Assembly (NCBI RefSeq): GCF_000146165.2
Contig: NC_004347.2
Location: 4,387,029-4,451,028, forward strand
Source of the DNA: Shewanella oneidensis MR-1
GTDB taxonomy: Bacteria; Pseudomonadota; Gammaproteobacteria; Enterobacterales; Shewanellaceae
DNA length: 64,000 nucleotides
Direction: 5' to 3'
Shown here: one piece after another, positions 10,830 to 21,554 of the stretch
Position numbering within the stretch: position 1 is the first letter of the stretch
How the letters are laid out: the number at the start of each line of letters is the position of its first letter
Notes under the pieces: generated by a model
Seen by the model: the letters and a program-made list of their open reading frames with translations, nothing else
Database searches by the model: none
What the model was told of the DNA's origin: nothing
Position numbers and translations under genes: made by a program

Positions 10830-12212
10830 CTACACTAACTCCCCACGCCCGAAGGCTACTGTTAGGCCATCCACGACCCGCTCCATTGCGGCACTACGTG
10901 AACCTTTAACTAAAACCGTCACCTGTCCCGGCAACTGGTTGATGTGTTTTATGAGTTTTTCTACTAACGTCGCCACGCTGTCATGGTGCTCCGCCCCGAA
11001 AGCGTGGCTCGTGTGCTGAGTCAAGGTACCAGTACAGAACAGGGCATCGATCCCCTGTTGCCTTGCTAGTTGTCCCAGTTCAGCGTGTAAAAGGGGCGCA
11101 TTGTCGCCTAATTCGCCCAAATCTCCCAGTACCAAACAACGATTTTCAGAAATTTCCTTTAACCAAGCGATAGCCGCCCCTACAGACACAGGATTGGCGT
11201 TATAGCTATCATCGATTAGACGAACACGTCCTAATTGAGTAGGCTGCATACGGCCCTTAACTGGGGTAAGCTGGCTCAGGCCTTCGGCGATTTCTGTTAG
11301 ATTTAATCCCAATGCAATACAGACACTTGCAGCAGCCAAAGCGTTGCTGACTTGATGACGTCCCGCTAAGGGTAAAACCACTTCACAGGACTCGCCCGCA
11401 TAATTAAGCATAAAGCGGTAACAGCCATCACTATTGGCTTTATGCCCAGTCGCAATGACATCAATTTGGCGCTTAGCCGCACCTTCCTGCTGGGAGAAGC
11501 TCAATTGCTTATAGTGCTTGGCTTTAACACGCATCACATCAGCAAAGGCGTCATCGGCGTTAATAATCGCTGTACCATCTTCTTGTAGATGGTTATAGAT
11601 TTCCGATTTTGCTTGGGCCACACCGGCCTGTGAGCCAAATCCTTCTAAATGGGCACTGCCGACATTATTGACTAAAGCCACATGCGGGCGGACTAAACCA
11701 GAGGTGTAATCAATCTCGCCTTTATGGTTAGCACCTAGCTCAAATACCCCATATTTGTCTTCAGGTGTTAAGCGCAGCAGGGTTAAAGGCACGCCGATCT
11801 CATTATTAAAATTACCTGCGGTGTAAAGCACTTGATGCTTGGCAGACAAAATAGTGGCAATCATTTCTTTCACGCTGGTTTTGCCATTTGAACCAGTCAA
11901 TGCCACACAAATGGGATTCACTTGGTCGCGCACATAAGCCCCTATCGCACCCATAGCTTTTTGGCAATCGGCAACAATAAGCTGCGGGATATCAAAGGCA
12001 AGTTCACGCTCAACCAACAGTGCAATGGCACCATTTTCAATTGCTGTGGCAGCAAAGTCATGGCCATCAAACCGGTCACCCTTTAAGGCGACGAACAAGG
12101 TTGCGGGGCCGATTTTGCGGCTATCGCTGCTTAATGCTTGGACGGTGACATCGTCACCGACTCGATGTGCACCTAAGTGTTGACTCAGTGCCTTGAGGGA
12201 AATTGGGATCAT
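10830..12212 (-). CDS. murF: UDP-MurNAc-tripeptide--D-Ala-D-Ala ligase MurF
   Basis: Last cytosolic Mur ligase, joining D-Ala-D-Ala to the tripeptide precursor. The ATP loop ALTGSNGKTSVKEMIA, the motif VFELGANHKGEI and the C-terminal DDSYNANPVS are visible. 460 aa against 452 in E. coli. Its ATG shares one base with the murE stop (TAATG). Because no ddl gene occurs in this cluster, the D-Ala-D-Ala substrate must come from a ligase encoded elsewhere. Confidence 0.96.
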   Translation of the reverse strand: MIPISLKALSQHLGAHRVGDDVTVQALSSDSRKIGPATLFVALKGDRFDGHDFAATAIENGAIALLVERELAFDIPQLIVADCQKAMGAIGAYVRDQVNPICVALTGSNGKTSVKEMIATILSAKHQVLYTAGNFNNEIGVPLTLLRLTPEDKYGVFELGANHKGEIDYTSGLVRPHVALVNNVGSAHLEGFGSQAGVAQAKSEIYNHLQEDGTAIINADDAFADVMRVKAKHYKQLSFSQQEGAAKRQIDVIATGHKANSDGCYRFMLNYAGESCEVVLPLAGRHQVSNALAAASVCIALGLNLTEIAEGLSQLTPVKGRMQPTQLGRVRLIDDSYNANPVSVGAAIAWLKEISENRCLVLGDLGELGDNAPLLHAELGQLARQQGIDALFCTGTLTQHTSHAFGAEHHDSVATLVEKLIKHINQLPGQVTVLVKGSRSAAMERVVDGLTVAFGRGELV

Positions 12213-13690
12213 TAGCTTTGCTCCGATAACTGACGTGCCAGGGCGCGTTCATCATAGTCATGACGCACACCTGCCGCCTCTTGGTAAGTTTCATGGCCTT
12301 TGCCCGCAAGCAAAATCACATCCCCAGATTTAGCCTGTGCCACGACTTGTTTAATCGCAGCCACACGGTCAACCTCGGTCAGTGCTCGCTCAGGATGAGT
12401 TAGCCCTTGGATAATATCGGTAATAATTTGGTTAGGATCTTCACTGCGGGCATTATCGCTAGTCACCATAATGCGATCGGCAAATTGCTCCGCCGCTTGC
12501 CCCATTAATGGCCGCTTGCCCTTATCGCGATCACCACCACAGCCAAACACACACCAAAGCACCCCAGCACAGTGACGACGCAGGGCATTAAGCGCCTGTT
12601 CAATGGCATCGGGGGTATGGGCATAATCGACCACTAAGGTGATGTTATCTGCGGTAGTAAAACGTTCCATGCGGCCAGCCACAGGCACTAAGTAAGGCAC
12701 CTTGGCAGCTAATGCACGCATATCCATTCCCTGTAAATACAAGGCTGATAGCGCAGCGAGTAAATTCGATAGGTTAAAAGCACCTAATAAAGGGGAGCTG
12801 ATATCGATTTCGCCCTCAGGCCAGACTAACGTCGCCTGCACGCCTTGATCGTTAAATCTGACATTCTTAGTGTAAAACGCTGCGGCTTTATGCGCTTCAA
12901 TGCTAAAACCCCAAATCTTCGCAGGCACATTTTTAAGCTCGGCTAACCAAGCGCCCCCGATGGGATCGTCTAAATTCAGTAAACCGTGGCGCAGGGAGTC
13001 GAAGCGAAATAGCATTTGCTTGGCGGCGGCATAGTTTTCCATATCGCCGTGATAATCCAAGTGATCCCGCGTTAAGTTAGTGAACACCGCCACATCGAAG
13101 GGCACCGCATCGACTCGCCCTTGGACTAAACCATGGCTCGAGACTTCCATCGCACAGGTATTTACACCTTTATTTGCAAATTCATGGAGCTGGCGCATTA
13201 GGGTAATGGCATCGGCGGTGGTATTGCCGCTGTCAACAAGCTCGCCCCACAGGCCATTGCCTAGCGTGCCCATCACCGCCGCTTTACCTGAAAGCAGGGT
13301 CACTAATTGCGCGCACAGTTGGCTTGTCGAAGTCTTGCCGTTGGTCCCTGTAATCCCCACGATGCCCATAGCGTGCCCTTGGATGACGGGGTATCGCACC
13401 GCAGCCACCGCTGAAACGTGCTTAGCTAACTCATAGAAGTAAATCTGCACGCCTTGCTCAGCCACAATGACCTTTCCCTGCTCTTGCGGATTATCCGTAT
13501 GCACTAACACCGCAGTCGCACCTTGGGCTAAAGCTTTATCAATAAATTGTCGACCATCGACCTTATGCCCTGGCAGCGCCAAAAACACATCGCCGCGACG
13601 TATTGCGCGGCTGTCTAAGGTCAAATCTAAGAAAGTTTGTTCACCCGCGTAGGGAAACCAAGGCGCGAGTAGCTCCCTTAACAACATCAT
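12212..13690 (-). CDS. murE: UDP-MurNAc-tripeptide synthetase MurE (meso-DAP adding)
   Basis: Mur ligase adding the third stem residue, meso-diaminopimelate in Gram-negatives. The ATP loop [17 protein letters not shown] and EVSSHGL motif are present; 492 aa against 495 in E. coli. The meso-DAP specificity motif, DNPR in E. coli, reads DNAR here (D412-N413-A414-R415): the Asp, Asn and DAP-binding Arg are kept and the Pro is replaced by Ala. The start overlaps the ftsI stop by 4 bp (ATGA). Confidence 0.96.
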
Positions 13691-15438
13691 TCAGCTCTCC
13701 CGGCGAGTCCCGCCAATTGCACCTGTTCTTTATCGGAAATGGGTTCAACATTTAACATTTGCAGTGCGCCTGACATCACCTTAGCGAATGCCGGTCCTGC
13801 GACTGAACCACCATAATAGAGATCGCCCTTAGGCTCGTTAACCACGACCACAATGGCGAGTTTTGGATTATTTACAGGCGCAACGCCAGCAAATAATGCA
13901 ACATAATCATCACCATAACCACCAGCTACCGCCTTACGGCTGGTGCCAGATTTACCGGCAACCGGATAACCATCGATATGGGCGAGCGTACCTGTTCCGC
14001 CTTTTTCGGTCACGCTCACCATCATTTGCAGTACATCTTTGGCGACGGCTTCTGAAATAACTCGCTCACCCTCAGGCGGCTTTTTCAGTTTTAAAATTGA
14101 AACGGGAAATAACGTGCCACCATTACCTAAAGTGGCGTACATCCGCGCAAGCTGCAGCGTCGTCGCGGTTAAACCGTAGCCGAAGGATAAAGTGGCGCGC
14201 TCAAAATCAGACCAACGGTGGCGATCTTGGATAAGGCCGGCACTTTCACCCGTAAGGTTAATGCCCGAAAAACTGCCTAACCCCATAGATTGATAGGTGC
14301 CCAGTAGCTGTTGCACTGGAATCGACAACGCTAATTTACTGATCCCGACGTTACTGGACTTGGCTAAAATACGCGCCAGTGTCATATCACCATAGTTGGA
14401 TGCATCACGTACTTGGCGACCACCTAAACGCATCCAGCCTGGCGAGGTTGGGATCACATCGGTAGATTTGACCGTCCCCGCTTCCAACGCCGCTGCAACC
14501 ACAAAAGGTTTAATGGTCGAGCCGGGCTCGAAGGTGTCCGTCATCGCGCGGTTACGCATTCTGAAGGTTTGAAAATTATCACGGGAATTAGGGTTGAAGG
14601 AGGGTGTATTGACCATCGCCAACACTTCACCCGTGTGGATATCGAGCACCACAATCGAGCCAGACGTCGCTTGGTTCATTTCCGTGGTGCGCTTTAACTC
14701 ACGGTAGGCAAGTTGCTGGATTCTATGGTCGATACTCAGGACAAGATCATTTGGGCTTTCGCCCTCTTGGACAATATCGAGGCGCTCAACCACATGCCCA
14801 TCACGGGACTTGCGCACTTTTTGCTTGGATGGCGTACCAGTAAGCCAACTGTTGTAGGCATTTTCAACGCCTTCTATACCAACGTCATCGATATTGGTGA
14901 TACCAATTAATTGGGCAGTGATCTCTCCGCCTGGGTAGTAACGACGGGATTCAGACTTTAAAAACACCCCTGGTAATTTAAGCTGAGTGATATAGTCCGC
15001 TACCGCCGGGGTGACTTGGCGTTTAAGGTAGGTAAAACGTTTGGTTGGATTGCTACGCACCTTATCGAGCACATCTTCCACGGGCTCATGCAACACATCA
15101 GCCAGTGCTTGCCAACGTCGCATGTCGGCAAAGCCATTGTTATCGTTAACTTGTTTAGGGTCTGCCCACACAGCGCGCACGGGCACACTCACCGCCAGCA
15201 TATCCCCGTTACGATCGGTTATTAAGCCACGCTGAACCTCTCGACTGGTGGTACGCAAGGTACGCATATCACTCTCATGGCGAAGTTTATCGGGCTCGAT
15301 AATTTGAATATAAGCAGCACGACCCACAAGACAGGTAAACATCGCAAACACAAAACCAACCACGACGTATAAACGCCAGTGGATCAGTTGTGGCTTTTGC
15401 TTTTTGCTGGCCTGTTTGGTTTTTGCTTGCCTAATCAT
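13687..15438 (-). CDS. ftsI: Septal transpeptidase FtsI (PBP3)
   Basis: Monofunctional class B penicillin-binding protein that cross-links septal peptidoglycan in the periplasm. A short basic cytoplasmic segment and one membrane helix (about residues 22-42) precede the PBP dimerisation domain ([10 protein letters not shown]) and the transpeptidase domain. Catalytic motifs are S307-T-I-K310 (numbered as in E. coli), SSN near 361-363, and KSGT in [10 protein letters not shown]. 583 aa. It begins 13 bp after ftsL. Confidence 0.97.
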
Positions 15439-15451
15439 ATCTTCCCTATAC

Positions 15452-15766
15452 TCACGGCACCTTTACCACGATTTCTTCACTGGGTAATGGTCGACTCATG
15501 TTGAGATCCTTTGATGCAATCCGCGTAATCCGGCTATGTTCGGTTTGGGATTGCTCTTCCAATAATAAATTGCGCCACTCAATATCTAACCTGTCACGTT
15601 CCTGCAGCAGCTGGTCCCATTCGGTAGTGAGCTTTCGGCTCACATGGCTGGTATACACCACAGCCACAGCATTACTGAGCACGAGTAGTGCGAGTAACAA
15701 AATCCATTTGTGTTGCCACAGGTCGTGTAACACAATCCGTGGCAGGGTCAATGAGGGCTTACTCAT
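15452..15766 (-). CDS. ftsL: Cell division protein FtsL
   Basis: Small bitopic membrane protein of the FtsQLB complex. 104 aa, with a basic N-terminus, one hydrophobic helix (about WILLLALLVLSNAVAVVY) and a periplasmic coiled-coil-like stretch (TTEWDQLLQERDRLDIEWRN). Sequence is poorly conserved in this family, so the call relies on size, topology and position between rsmH and ftsI. Confidence 0.92.
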   Translation of the reverse strand: MSKPSLTLPRIVLHDLWQHKWILLLALLVLSNAVAVVYTSHVSRKLTTEWDQLLQERDRLDIEWRNLLLEEQSQTEHSRITRIASKDLNMSRPLPSEEIVVKVP

Positions 15767-15777
15767 GTGCTTGCCCT

Positions 15778-16719
15778 CTAATAATCCAATCGCTCGGCAA
15801 TGCGTAACACTGAGCTACGGGCTCTAGCATTGCGTTCAATTTCCTCATCAGATGGCATAATCGCCTTACCAATGGCGCGCAATTTACGCGACTTGTTAAT
15901 TTGATCTTCGGTGATGGGCAAGCCATGGGGCACACTCTCACCTTGGCTATGACGGCGAATAAAGCGTTTGACGATGCGATCTTCTAAGGAATGGAAGCTG
16001 ATAATCGATAAACGCCCCTGAGGCGCGAGTACGGTTAACGCACCTTCAAGAGCCTGATCAATCTGATCTAACTCACTATTGATATAGATACGGATCGCCT
16101 GAAACACGCGGGTTGCAGGATGCTTATTACGCTCTTTATTTTTGGTGATCCGCGCAATTAAATCGGCTAAATCTTTGGTACGCAAAAACGGGGTTTTATC
16201 ACGGTCTGCTGCAATGCAACGGGCAATATGACGAGCATTTTTTTCCTCACCATAGGTTTTAAATACCCAGGCCATATCTTCAATTTCGGCGCGCGCTAAC
16301 CACTGGGCAGCGGTTTCACCCTGGCTATTGTCCATGCGCATATCGAGCGGACCATCGCGCAAAAAGCTAAAGCCACGTTCGGCATCATCAAGCTGCGGAG
16401 AAGACACACCTAAGTCGAGTAACACACCATCAATCTTGCCAACCAGACCAAGATCTTCGACGTAATCGGCTAATTGGCCAAAACCGCCGTGCACAATTTG
16501 AAAACGAGGGTCATCGGCAAATTGTTTAGCGGCCTCAATGGCTTGCGGATCGCGGTCGATAGCAATTAATCTACCTTTTTCACCCAGTCTTTGCAGAACT
16601 TGTCTTGAATGACCGCCGCGGCCAAACGTGCCATCAATATAGATGCCATCGTCTTTAATGTTTAAACCGCCAACCGTTTCTTCAAGCAAAACGGATAAAT
16701 GGGCAAATTCTTGACTCAT
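15778..16719 (-). CDS. rsmH: 16S rRNA m4C1402 methyltransferase RsmH (MraW)
   Basis: S-adenosylmethionine-dependent methyltransferase that N4-methylates C1402 in the decoding centre of 16S rRNA. The 313-aa length equals E. coli. The N-terminal [10 protein letters not shown] and SAM-binding [14 protein letters not shown] motifs, [21 protein letters not shown], and the C-terminal [13 protein letters not shown] are visible. Second gene of the cluster, 30 bp after mraZ. Confidence 0.97.
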   Translation of the reverse strand: MSQEFAHLSVLLEETVGGLNIKDDGIYIDGTFGRGGHSRQVLQRLGEKGRLIAIDRDPQAIEAAKQFADDPRFQIVHGGFGQLADYVEDLGLVGKIDGVLLDLGVSSPQLDDAERGFSFLRDGPLDMRMDNSQGETAAQWLARAEIEDMAWVFKTYGEEKNARHIARCIAADRDKTPFLRTKDLADLIARITKNKERNKHPATRVFQAIRIYINSELDQIDQALEGALTVLAPQGRLSIISFHSLEDRIVKRFIRRHSQGESVPHGLPITEDQINKSRKLRAIGKAIMPSDEEIERNARARSSVLRIAERLDY

Positions 16720-16749
16720 TACTCTCTTCTTATTTAGTTATGCGACTCA

Positions 16750-17208
16750 TTAGAGTGAAAAATCCGCCAGACGCTCGTTGTTAGCAAGCTCCTCGCCTCG
16801 AATCGTTTCCTGACACTCATCAATTTGCTGCAGCCAAGCTTGCTCATCCCACAGCTCAAATTTGTTTAACTGTCCCACCAGCATGATGCGCTTATCTAAA
16901 TTGGCATATTGCCTTAGCGGTGGCGGCAGTAATATGCGCCCGTTGCCATCGAGTTCAACCTCATGGGCATAGCCCAACAGCATGCGCTTAAGGGAACGTT
17001 GGGTTTTATCTGTATCCGATAGCTTGAGTAACTTTGCTTCGATCAGTTCCCACTCGTGGATGGGATAAAGGAGTAAACACGCAGATTGAATATCAACCGT
17101 GATAACGATGCGGCCTTGATGCTCTAGCTGCAAAGGTTCGCGGTATCGCGCTGGAATCGCGATCCGTCCCTTTGTATCTAAGTTGATAGCACTGGCTCCA
17201 CGAAACAC
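16750..17208 (-). CDS. mraZ: Transcriptional regulator MraZ
   Basis: 152-aa DNA-binding protein made of two SpoVT/AbrB-like swapped-hairpin domains (RGASAINLDTKGRIAIPARYRE and EVELDGNGRILLPPPLRQY). In E. coli MraZ represses its own operon by binding TGGG-type direct repeats. The start is GTG at 17208; the TGGGA ahead of it doubles as the ribosome site and as a possible outermost MraZ box. First gene of the dcw cluster. Confidence 0.96.
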   Translation of the reverse strand: MFRGASAINLDTKGRIAIPARYREPLQLEHQGRIVITVDIQSACLLLYPIHEWELIEAKLLKLSDTDKTQRSLKRMLLGYAHEVELDGNGRILLPPPLRQYANLDKRIMLVGQLNKFELWDEQAWLQQIDECQETIRGEELANNERLADFSL

Positions 17209-17218
17209 GCTAATTCAT

Positions 17219-17262
17219 CCCATCCTTTGCTTTTTTGATCCACAAATATCCACTATTTCCCA
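17219..17262 (-). promoter_or_regulatory. Probable MraZ operator (in-phase TGGG/TGGA boxes)
   Basis: On the minus strand TGGG (17262-17259), TGGA (17252-17249) and TGGA (17242-17239) repeat at exactly 10-bp pitch. A further TGGG lies at 17222-17219, 20 bp on and therefore in phase. E. coli MraZ binds TGGGN direct repeats separated by 5 bp, which is the same geometry. The boxes lie just downstream of the predicted -10 element. Confidence 0.75.
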
Positions 17263-17271
17263 CAATTGCTA

Positions 17272-17301
17272 AGTTTAGGGATAGTCGGCAAGCATTGTCA
17301 A
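17272..17301 (-). promoter_or_regulatory. Predicted Pmra promoter
   Basis: Minus-strand -35 TTGACA (17301-17296, perfect match) and -10 TAAACT (17277-17272, 4 of 6) are separated by 18 bp. Transcription would start near 17265, right beside the MraZ boxes, so bound MraZ could block it. It is the only good promoter I see directly ahead of the cluster. Confidence 0.7.
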
Positions 17302-18027
17302 GGGATGCGATCCTTTTATAAAGCCAGTCGGCAAGCGGGTTAGCAGCATGTTGGCGCTATAACTTAGCGACAAAGTTTTGACAAAAAGATCAACTTAAAA
17401 TCAGCTAAACGATGGAAACCATAGGAATATAAAGCGGACAAAAAAACAGCAGCCTTTTGCATTCAGGCAGTTGCACTGAAATTTGAGCTATAACGAATCG
17501 GCAAATGTGGGATTTTCCCCGTAGGTAAATCACGCTAGGCTCACAAAGCGCAACAAAATAAGCCCAAAGCTAACCTTTTTGCGATCCTGTATGACATCAA
17601 CCATCAGCATAAATAGCTGAAATTTTATTTTTTATTGCAGATTTATTCTGTAATCAGATGATAATTTTTATTTCACGATTGCGAGGAAGATCAAAACTTA
17701 CATGCGAATAATTCAAAATAAGTGACCCATGACAGCAACTCAAATCCGCATCTACCACAAATGGTTCGCACTACTGACCGTACTGCAATTGCTGAGTAGA
17801 ATAAACTTACCGCGACTGAGCGGCACAGGAAACACAGGGAATTAGCCTGAGTTACCAGCACAAGACAATTATATAAAAACAAGCCATTAGCTAAGATTTG
17901 TCATCGATTCAGGTCCAACGTAGATCTGTAGGCGAATGTCGCACATCGACATCAAACGGCGTATAGTCTAAAAATTAGGCAACTCCGGCCGATAACGAGT
18001 TAAGAGGTAATAAACCAAGGAATCGCT
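17302..18027. other. Long intergenic region without a convincing gene
   Basis: About 725 bp separate the dcw promoter from the next gene. The stretch is AT-rich, with short open frames that look random. A TATAGT hexamer (17962-17967) could be the -10 of the downstream plus-strand gene, with an imperfect inverted repeat (ATGTCG-N5-CGACAT, 17936-17952) just upstream of it. I see no RNA gene. Confidence 0.4.
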
Positions 18028-18345
18028 ATGAGTGGATTGGACTGTCTTTACGCTATGCTGGCACAACCTGTGAAACCTGTATTGACCCCTAAACGGGTCG
18101 TCGATCAGGTTAGCGGGACGACCGCCAATGCGCCCGATAGCCATGAAACACCACAGTCGCAATTACCACCGACCTTCGAGGCTAACGTCAGGGAAAGACG
18201 CAAAAACGACAATGCCAACCGCAATAAAAAACGCCGCGCAGCGGACAAACAAGATTTAAAAGAAGGAAAGGTACTCGAAGTCACAGACGATACCGCTGAA
18301 ATGGCAAGACCACCCAGCAAACATATTATTGATATTGAAGTGTAA
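18028..18345 (+). CDS. Small hydrophilic protein of unknown function
   Basis: 105 aa. The ATG is preceded by AAGGA at good spacing, which supports real translation. The protein has no signal peptide or membrane segment. Its middle is strongly basic (RERRKNDNANRNKKRRAADK) and its C-terminal part is acidic, ending SKHIIDIEV. I recognise no domain; such composition suggests a disordered nucleic-acid or protein binder, but that is only inference. A hairpin lies downstream, between it and the convergent glpK. Confidence 0.65.
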   Translation: MSGLDCLYAMLAQPVKPVLTPKRVVDQVSGTTANAPDSHETPQSQLPPTFEANVRERRKNDNANRNKKRRAADKQDLKEGKVLEVTDDTAEMARPPSKHIIDIEV

Positions 18346-18366
18346 TGAACTGTCTTCGACATCTCC

Positions 18367-18393
18367 AAGGGCGTATCCTCAAGATGCGCCCTT
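18367..18393. terminator. Hairpin between convergent genes
   Basis: An 11-bp stem with one G-U pair (AAGGGCGTATC / GATGCGCCCTT) and a 5-nt loop lies between the small hypothetical gene and glpK. Neither side has a strong T tract, so it is a weak terminator candidate that may serve both directions. Confidence 0.5.
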
Positions 18394-18433
18394 GTAATGT
18401 TAATCTGCGAGCAAATCCACCACTGCCAATCTG

Positions 18434-19918
18434 TTAAGAACGGGTTCTTGCTACTGCATCTTGCCAACCAGCGTATAGCTGCTGCCGATAATCAGCATTG
18501 ATGCTTGGTTTAAAGTGCGTATCGATACAAGCTTTATGTTCAAGCTCAGTTACCGAGTTCCAAAATCCAACGGCCAGCCCGGCTAAAAAGGCAGCGCCAA
18601 GTGCTGTGGTCTCGCATACACTGGGCCTTAATACTTCAACATCGGTAATATCTGCTTGAAATTGCATCAAAAAATCATTCGCCACTGCGCCACCATCCAC
18701 TTTCAAACGCTTAAGGCTGACGCCACTGTCTTTGATCATGGCATCTAACAAGTCTTTACTTTGATAAGCTATCGATTCCAACGCAGCGCGGATAATATGA
18801 TTACGGTTGGCGCCACGGGTTAGGCCAAACAATGCGCCACGGGCATTGGGGTCCCAATAGGGCGCGCCGAGCCCTACAAAAGCGGGGACTAAATACACGC
18901 CATTGGTATCCGCCACTTTGGAGGCAAAATATTCGGTATCACTGGCATCGCGAATAAGCCCCAACTCGTCCCGTAACCATTGAATAGTTGCGCCGCCCAT
19001 AAAGACAGAGCCTTCGAGGGCATAATTCACTTCGCCTTGAGCGCCAACCGCCACCGTCGTTAATAAACCATGGGATGAGCGCACAGCTTTGCTTCCAGTG
19101 TTCATCAGCAGAAAGCAGCCCGTACCATAGGTGTTTTTGGCCATTCCCTGCTCAACACAGAGTTGGCCAAAGAGCGCCGCCTGTTGATCGCCCGCAATCC
19201 CCGCCAGTGGAATTTCACTGCCCTCACCAGCGATGCGTGTGGTGCCATAAACACTGCAGGAAGGTTTTACTTCAGGCAACATGGCGGCAGGAATATCGAG
19301 CGCCTCAAGTAGCTTGCTATCCCAACTCAAGCTATGGATGTTAAACAGCAACGTGCGAGCGGCATTGGTGGGATCGGTCACATGCACTTTGCCTTCCGTG
19401 AGTTTCCACAGTAGCCAAGTGTCGACCGTGCCGAATAACAGTTCACCTCGTTTGGCCTTAGCACGTGCATCCGGCACATTATCTAAGATCCATTTGATCT
19501 TAGTGCCTGAAAAATAAGGGTCGAGTAAAAGGCCGGTATTCTGCCGCACATAATCCTCTAAGCCCTGCGCCTTAAGTTGCTCACAGATCTCAGCGCTACG
19601 GCGACACTGCCACACAATGGCATTGTAAACGGGTTTGCCGGTCGCCTTTTCCCAAATAATGGTGGTTTCCCGCTGATTAGTAATGCCAATCGCCGCCACT
19701 GCATCACTGTGAATCCCCGCTCGGGCCAGCGACTCAATCAGCACTGAACTTTGGCTCGCCCAAATCTCCATTGGATCGTGTTCAACCCAGCCAGGATTGG
19801 GATAAAGCTGAGTAAACTCCCGCTGGGAGACGCTGACAATATTGGCATCGTGGTCAAACACAATCGCCCTTGAGCTGGTTGTACCTTGATCTAGGGCCAC
19901 CACATATTTCTTTTGCAC
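18434..19918 (-). CDS. glpK: Glycerol kinase
   Basis: FGGY-family kinase phosphorylating glycerol to glycerol-3-phosphate. 494 aa against 502 in E. coli. The N-terminal [15 protein letters not shown] loop, the NQRETTIIW segment of the active site and the C-terminal FGGY-family region ([19 protein letters not shown]) are visible. The start is GTG at 19918 with AAGGA upstream. It stands alone: neither glpF nor glpD is adjacent. Confidence 0.95.
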   Translation of the reverse strand: MQKKYVVALDQGTTSSRAIVFDHDANIVSVSQREFTQLYPNPGWVEHDPMEIWASQSSVLIESLARAGIHSDAVAAIGITNQRETTIIWEKATGKPVYNAIVWQCRRSAEICEQLKAQGLEDYVRQNTGLLLDPYFSGTKIKWILDNVPDARAKAKRGELLFGTVDTWLLWKLTEGKVHVTDPTNAARTLLFNIHSLSWDSKLLEALDIPAAMLPEVKPSCSVYGTTRIAGEGSEIPLAGIAGDQQAALFGQLCVEQGMAKNTYGTGCFLLMNTGSKAVRSSHGLLTTVAVGAQGEVNYALEGSVFMGGATIQWLRDELGLIRDASDTEYFASKVADTNGVYLVPAFVGLGAPYWDPNARGALFGLTRGANRNHIIRAALESIAYQSKDLLDAMIKDSGVSLKRLKVDGGAVANDFLMQFQADITDVEVLRPSVCETTALGAAFLAGLAVGFWNSVTELEHKACIDTHFKPSINADYRQQLYAGWQDAVARTRS

Positions 19919-20204
19919 TGTTATTTCCTTCCATTACACCAAGCAGAAATCAGAGAAGCGATGCAAGACATTCCACTCGGGATTTATCATGGGATTGAAT
20001 ATATTCGTAATAATCCCGCTTGACCAGCGCTCTATAAATCAGAGCACCATCCCAACTAATTGATAAAAAGCATTGTGATTGGATTGCAAAAAATGACATT
20101 CCTTCTACGCTTAAATCATTAGAAAAATCTAATTAACCATATTTAGATAACACAAAGACCAAGGTAGGTTGTTTGTTAACAATATCCATTCGAAGGAGTA
20201 GATA

Positions 20205-21490
20205 ATGAAAAAAATCATTGTGATTGGGGCGGGATTAGGTGGCGTATCAGTGGCATTTGAACTCAAACAACGATTACCCTCCGATTGTGAAATCGGCGTG
20301 ATAAGTGAGGGCACTGATTTTCAATTTGTGCCTTCTAATCCTTGGGTCGCCCTCGGTGAACGTACACGTGAAGACATTAGCCTACCCATTGGGACTTACT
20401 TGGCTAAACGCAAAATAAGTTATTCGGGTGAAGGTGTTACCCATATAGACCCACTCAACAAAAAGCTCACCTTAGGGGATGGTACAACAAATAATTACGA
20501 CTATTTAGTCATCTGCACAGGCCCTAAACTCGCCTTTGAAAACGTCCCAGGTTCGGGCCCTGAAGGGTTTACTCAATCTATTTGTACCATTGATCACGCC
20601 GAAAAAGCCTATGAATGCTTTCAACAACTGCTCGCAAAACCCGGCCCAGTGGTAGTAGGCGCATTGCAAGGTGCAAGTTGTTTTGGTCCAGCCTATGAGT
20701 ATGTGTTATCCCTAGAAAGCTTATTACGTAAACATAAAGTTCGTCAGCATATCCCTATTACCTTTGTGACCAGTGAGCCCTATGTGGGTCATATGGGGCT
20801 CGGTGGCGTTGGGGACTCTAAGTCACTTATGGAGCACGAATTTAGAGAACGTAGCATCAAGTGGATTTGCAATGCTAAAACAACCCACTTTGAATCAGGT
20901 ATAGCTTATGTTGACGAATTAGATCGAAAGGGCGAAGTAGAATTCCAACATACCTTACCCTTCTCATTGGCGATGTTTTTACCGCCCTTCAAGGGCAGTG
21001 CTGCCATTGCAGCGGTACCTGAGCTATGTAACGAGAAAGGCTTTGTTCTCACCGACACCTTCCAACGATCACCACGTTACCCAGAAATCTATGCCGCTGG
21101 AGTTTGTGTCGCGGTGCCACCACTGGAAAACCCCCAGTACCGATTGGCGTACCCAAAACAGGTTTTATGATTGAATCGATGACGACTGCAATTGTGGATA
21201 ACATCCTTGCCAACCTAAAAGGAGAGCCACCACAAACCCATCCAACACTCAACGCCATTTGTTTAGCTGATATGGGAGATAAAGGCGCCGCTTTTGTGGC
21301 TCTGCCGCAAAATCCACCCCGTAATGCTAACTGGACGTCCATGGGTAAATGGGTGCATGTGGCCAAAATTGCCTTTGAGAAATACTTTCTTTACAAAGTC
21401 CGCAACGGCACCAGCGAGCCTATTTACGAAAAATACGTGCTCGGAAGTTTAGGGATCCATCGAACACATGGCCCAAAAGATACTGAGTAG
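20205..21490 (+). pseudogene. Sulfide:quinone oxidoreductase-like flavoprotein, frameshifted
   Basis: Flavin-dependent oxidoreductase of the SQR type. The N-terminal FAD-binding loop is VIGAGLGGVSVAFEL. Three cysteines stand where the SQR redox cysteines are expected: SICTIDHA, GASCFGPAYEY, and NAICLADMGD in the distal part. The frame breaks at a short homopolymer (four A then five C, 21127-21135): the first frame ends at 21170, while the family-conserved PVPIGVPKTGFMIES continues one frame over to 21490. Adding one base restores about 428 aa, so either a 1-nt deletion or a sequencing error is likely. SD GAAGGAG precedes the ATG. Confidence 0.8.
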
Positions 21491-21508
21491 CCCCCTAACG
21501 CTTAGAGA

Positions 21509-21540
21509 CAAAAAAGCCCTGAGGATTCAGAGCTTTTTTG
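21509..21540. terminator. Bidirectional terminator
   Basis: The hairpin core GC / CTGA / TCAG / GC has A6 and T6 tracts on opposite sides, so it can end transcription of both the plus-strand flavoprotein gene and the convergent minus-strand FadL-type gene. Confidence 0.8.
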
Positions 21541-21554
21541 TAGAAGGCTAACAC

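Noticed and set aside
17691..17882. 63-aa minus-strand open frame in the long gap upstream of mraZ
   Set aside because: No ribosome site, cysteine-rich random-looking composition, and no resemblance to any family; treated as chance.
17936..17952. ATGTCG-N5-CGACAT inverted repeat upstream of the small hypothetical gene, sharing a core with the fic octamers
   Set aside because: Only one pair, with a different spacer and 39 kb away from fic; chance occurrence is plausible, so it was not linked to the fic array.
19970..20040. Palindromic GAATATATTC flanked by GGGATT / AATCCC between glpK and the SQR-like gene, as a regulator site
   Set aside because: The outer arms are unevenly spaced from the centre and the sequence is AT-rich; not strong enough to call.
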